In this document: positions 4,607 to 5,777 of the stretch, piece by piece
Layout of the letters: each line of letters opens with the position of its first letter
How positions within the stretch are numbered: position 1 is the first letter of the stretch
NCBI GenBank assembly: GCA_003157945.1
Contig: PMFY01000400.1
Coordinates: forward strand, 1-5,777
Reading direction: 5' to 3'
DNA from: Acidimicrobiaceae bacterium
GTDB taxonomy: Bacteria > Actinomycetota > Acidimicrobiia > Acidimicrobiales > RAAP-2
DNA length: 5,777 nucleotides
Made by a program: the position numbers and the translations under genes
The notes under the pieces: model-generated
What the model saw: only the letters and a program-made list of their open reading frames with translations
Told to the model about the DNA's origin: nothing
The model's database searches: none

Positions 4607-5777
4607 CGGTCGGCCCCGACGAGCCTGCGGTAGATGTCCTCCACCTCGTGGCTGGCCGCACCGACGTCGAACATGCTGCTCCGGAGCGTCGCGCCCTCAC
4701 CGAGGCGGCGGCGCAGCAGGGGATCGGACACCACGCGCCCGATCGCGTCCGCCAGGGCACCGGGATCGCCGGGCGGGACGATCAGGCCGTCGACCCCGTC
4801 GGTGATCACCTGGGGGACACCGCCCACCGCCGTGGCCACGATGGCCGTGCCGGTACTGGTGGCCTCCATCAACGTCACGGGAAGTCCTTCCTGGCGCGAC
4901 GGGAGGACGAAGACGTCGCAACCCACCAGGAGCCGGATGACGTCCGAGCGCTCGCCGAGGAATCGGAACCGGTCGCCCAGTCCGAGCTCGCGGTGCCGGG
5001 CGGCGAGCTCGTCGGCCAGGGGCCCCCGACCGACGGCGGCGAACCGGACGGGGAGGTGCCGGTCCGCCACGTTCCGGGCGGCGTCGAGGAGCACGTCGTA
5101 GCCCTTCTCGGGACGGAGGTTGGCCACGGTCAGCACGAGGAGCTCGTCGTCGGGCACGCCGAGCTCGGCGCGGACGGCGGCACGGACCGCCGCGCGCTCG
5201 GCGGTCAGCTCGTGCGAACGCGACAGGTCGATACCGTGCACGATCACCCGGGCACGCGTGCGGAGCGCGGCGGGCAACGCCTGGTGGGCGGCCTCGGAGA
5301 CCACGATCAGGGACTGGTCCATCCCGATGGTGGTCCGGTTGAGCGCCTTGACCAGCACGGCCATCTTGTCCCACGCGCTGTGCTCGGTGTACACGATGGC
5401 CGGGCGTTCCGAACGGGGCAGCGTGGCGATCCCCAGGCGGCCGAGTGACGCCGTGTAGGGGAGGTGGAAGTGGACGACGTCGAAGCGGCCGGCGATCAGC
5501 AGGGCGCGGAGCCGGGCGACCCAGCGGAGGTCCCAGTTCCCCTTCGCCGCCAACGCGTGCACCGGGGTCCCGGCCTCGGCGATGGTCGCCGCCAGTCCGT
5601 CCTCGGAGGCCAGCACGTAGGCCACCTCGTAGTCGAAGGCGTCGGCATCCCGCCGGGCCACCATGTCGACGAGGAGGCGCTCGGCGCCACCGTGGCCGAG
5701 GACCTTGATGACGAGGAGGATCCGGATCTTCCGGTGGTGGTCGGTCCCTCCGGCGCTCGCGACGGGCGCACCTGCGC
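4603..5777 (-). CDS. GT4-type glycosyltransferase, N terminus cut by window edge
   Basis: The frame is open from the right edge to TGA 4605-4603, giving 390 residues in the window (numbered here from the edge). No ATG, GTG or TTG occurs in frame before ATG 5664, yet the first Rossmann strand and loop, KIRILLVIKVLGHGGAERLL (16-35), lie upstream of it. The real start is therefore outside the window. Acceptor-domain motifs are VVHFHLPYTASLGRL (100-114) and YTEHSAWDK (129-137). VHGID (179-183) stands where many relatives have PNGID. The donor domain follows: VLTVANLRPEKGYDVLLDA (214-232) with Arg221 and Lys224, FAAVGRGPL (245-253), and FRFLGERSDVIRLLVGCDVF (270-289). The E-x7-E site is Glu296 to Glu304 in EGLPVTLME, then GGVPQVITDGVDGLIVPPGD (318-337). 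It is a retaining GT-B glycosyltransferase, first of a coupled pair with the gene ending at 3416. Acidic and polar residues precede the fold, with no signal peptide. Substrate is unknown. Confidence 0.93.
   Translation of the reverse strand, partial: AGAPVASAGGTDHHRKIRILLVIKVLGHGGAERLLVDMVARRDADAFDYEVAYVLASEDGLAATIAEAGTPVHALAAKGNWDLRWVARLRALLIAGRFDVVHFHLPYTASLGRLGIATLPRSERPAIVYTEHSAWDKMAVLVKALNRTTIGMDQSLIVVSEAAHQALPAALRTRARVIVHGIDLSRSHELTAERAAVRAAVRAELGVPDDELLVLTVANLRPEKGYDVLLDAARNVADRHLPVRFAAVGRGPLADELAARHRELGLGDRFRFLGERSDVIRLLVGCDVFVLPSRQEGLPVTLMEATSTGTAIVATAVGGVPQVITDGVDGLIVPPGDPGALADAIGRVVSDPLLRRRLGEGATLRSSMFDVGAASHEVEDIYRRLVGADR

Noticed and set aside
3323..4633. Plus-strand open frame of 436 codons opposite the minus-strand glycosyltransferase
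   Set aside because: It is the antisense shadow of a gene with a complete set of GT4 motifs; its composition (Arg, Gly, Asp, Val, Pro, His repeats) is typical of mirror reading of GC-rich codons.
2829..4760. Minus-strand open frame of 643 codons, the longest in the window
   Set aside because: Its product is Arg/Pro/Gly-rich low complexity with no fold signature, and it overlaps two well-supported genes (2244-3473 plus, 4606-3416 minus) in other frames. Long false frames are expected where third positions are nearly all G or C.
1..5777. Mobile elements, tRNA or rRNA genes, CRISPR arrays, tandem repeats
   Set aside because: No transposase motifs, direct terminal repeats, cloverleaf sequence or regularly spaced repeats were seen by eye; base composition looks even throughout.

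Overview
The window is very GC-rich, densely coding DNA with strong G/C preference at third codon positions. This suggests a high-GC actinomycete-like bacterium (Actinomycetota). The class cannot be fixed from sequence alone; an Acidimicrobiia-type genome is only a guess. Everything recognisable belongs to one theme: five GT-B fold glycosyltransferases of the GT4 type and no other gene class. The region therefore reads as the inside of a surface-polysaccharide or glycan assembly locus. No flippase, polymerase, nucleotide-sugar enzyme, transposase, RNA gene or CRISPR array is visible.

Layout, left to right. (1) Positions 842 to the left edge, minus strand: a GT4 enzyme whose last part is cut off by the window edge. 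(2) Positions 843-1035: a 193-base divergent spacer, the only real intergenic region, holding an imperfect inverted repeat and promoter-like hexamers facing both ways. (3) Positions 1036-2247 and 2244-3473, plus strand: two tandem paralogous GT4 enzymes joined by a 4-base ATGA overlap. (4) Positions 4606-3416, minus strand: a GT4 enzyme whose 3' end overlaps that of the preceding plus-strand gene by 58 bases, tail to tail. (5) Right edge to 4603, minus strand: another GT4 enzyme, cut at its N terminus by the window edge and joined to its downstream partner by a GTGA overlap.

The genes therefore form two short co-transcribed pairs pointing at each other plus one divergent gene. The inferred joint job is sequential addition of sugars from activated donors to a lipid-linked or otherwise membrane-associated acceptor on the cytoplasmic side. 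The donor sugars, acceptors and linkages cannot be read from the sequence. The two tandem paralogues are nearly the same in the donor-binding half and quite different in the acceptor half, which suggests a duplicated enzyme retuned for a new acceptor. I see no clear evidence for a wholly new kind of system. The points most worth a second look are the tandem paralogues, the tail-to-tail overlap, the symmetric divergent spacer, and the two edge genes that are easily missed or mis-started.
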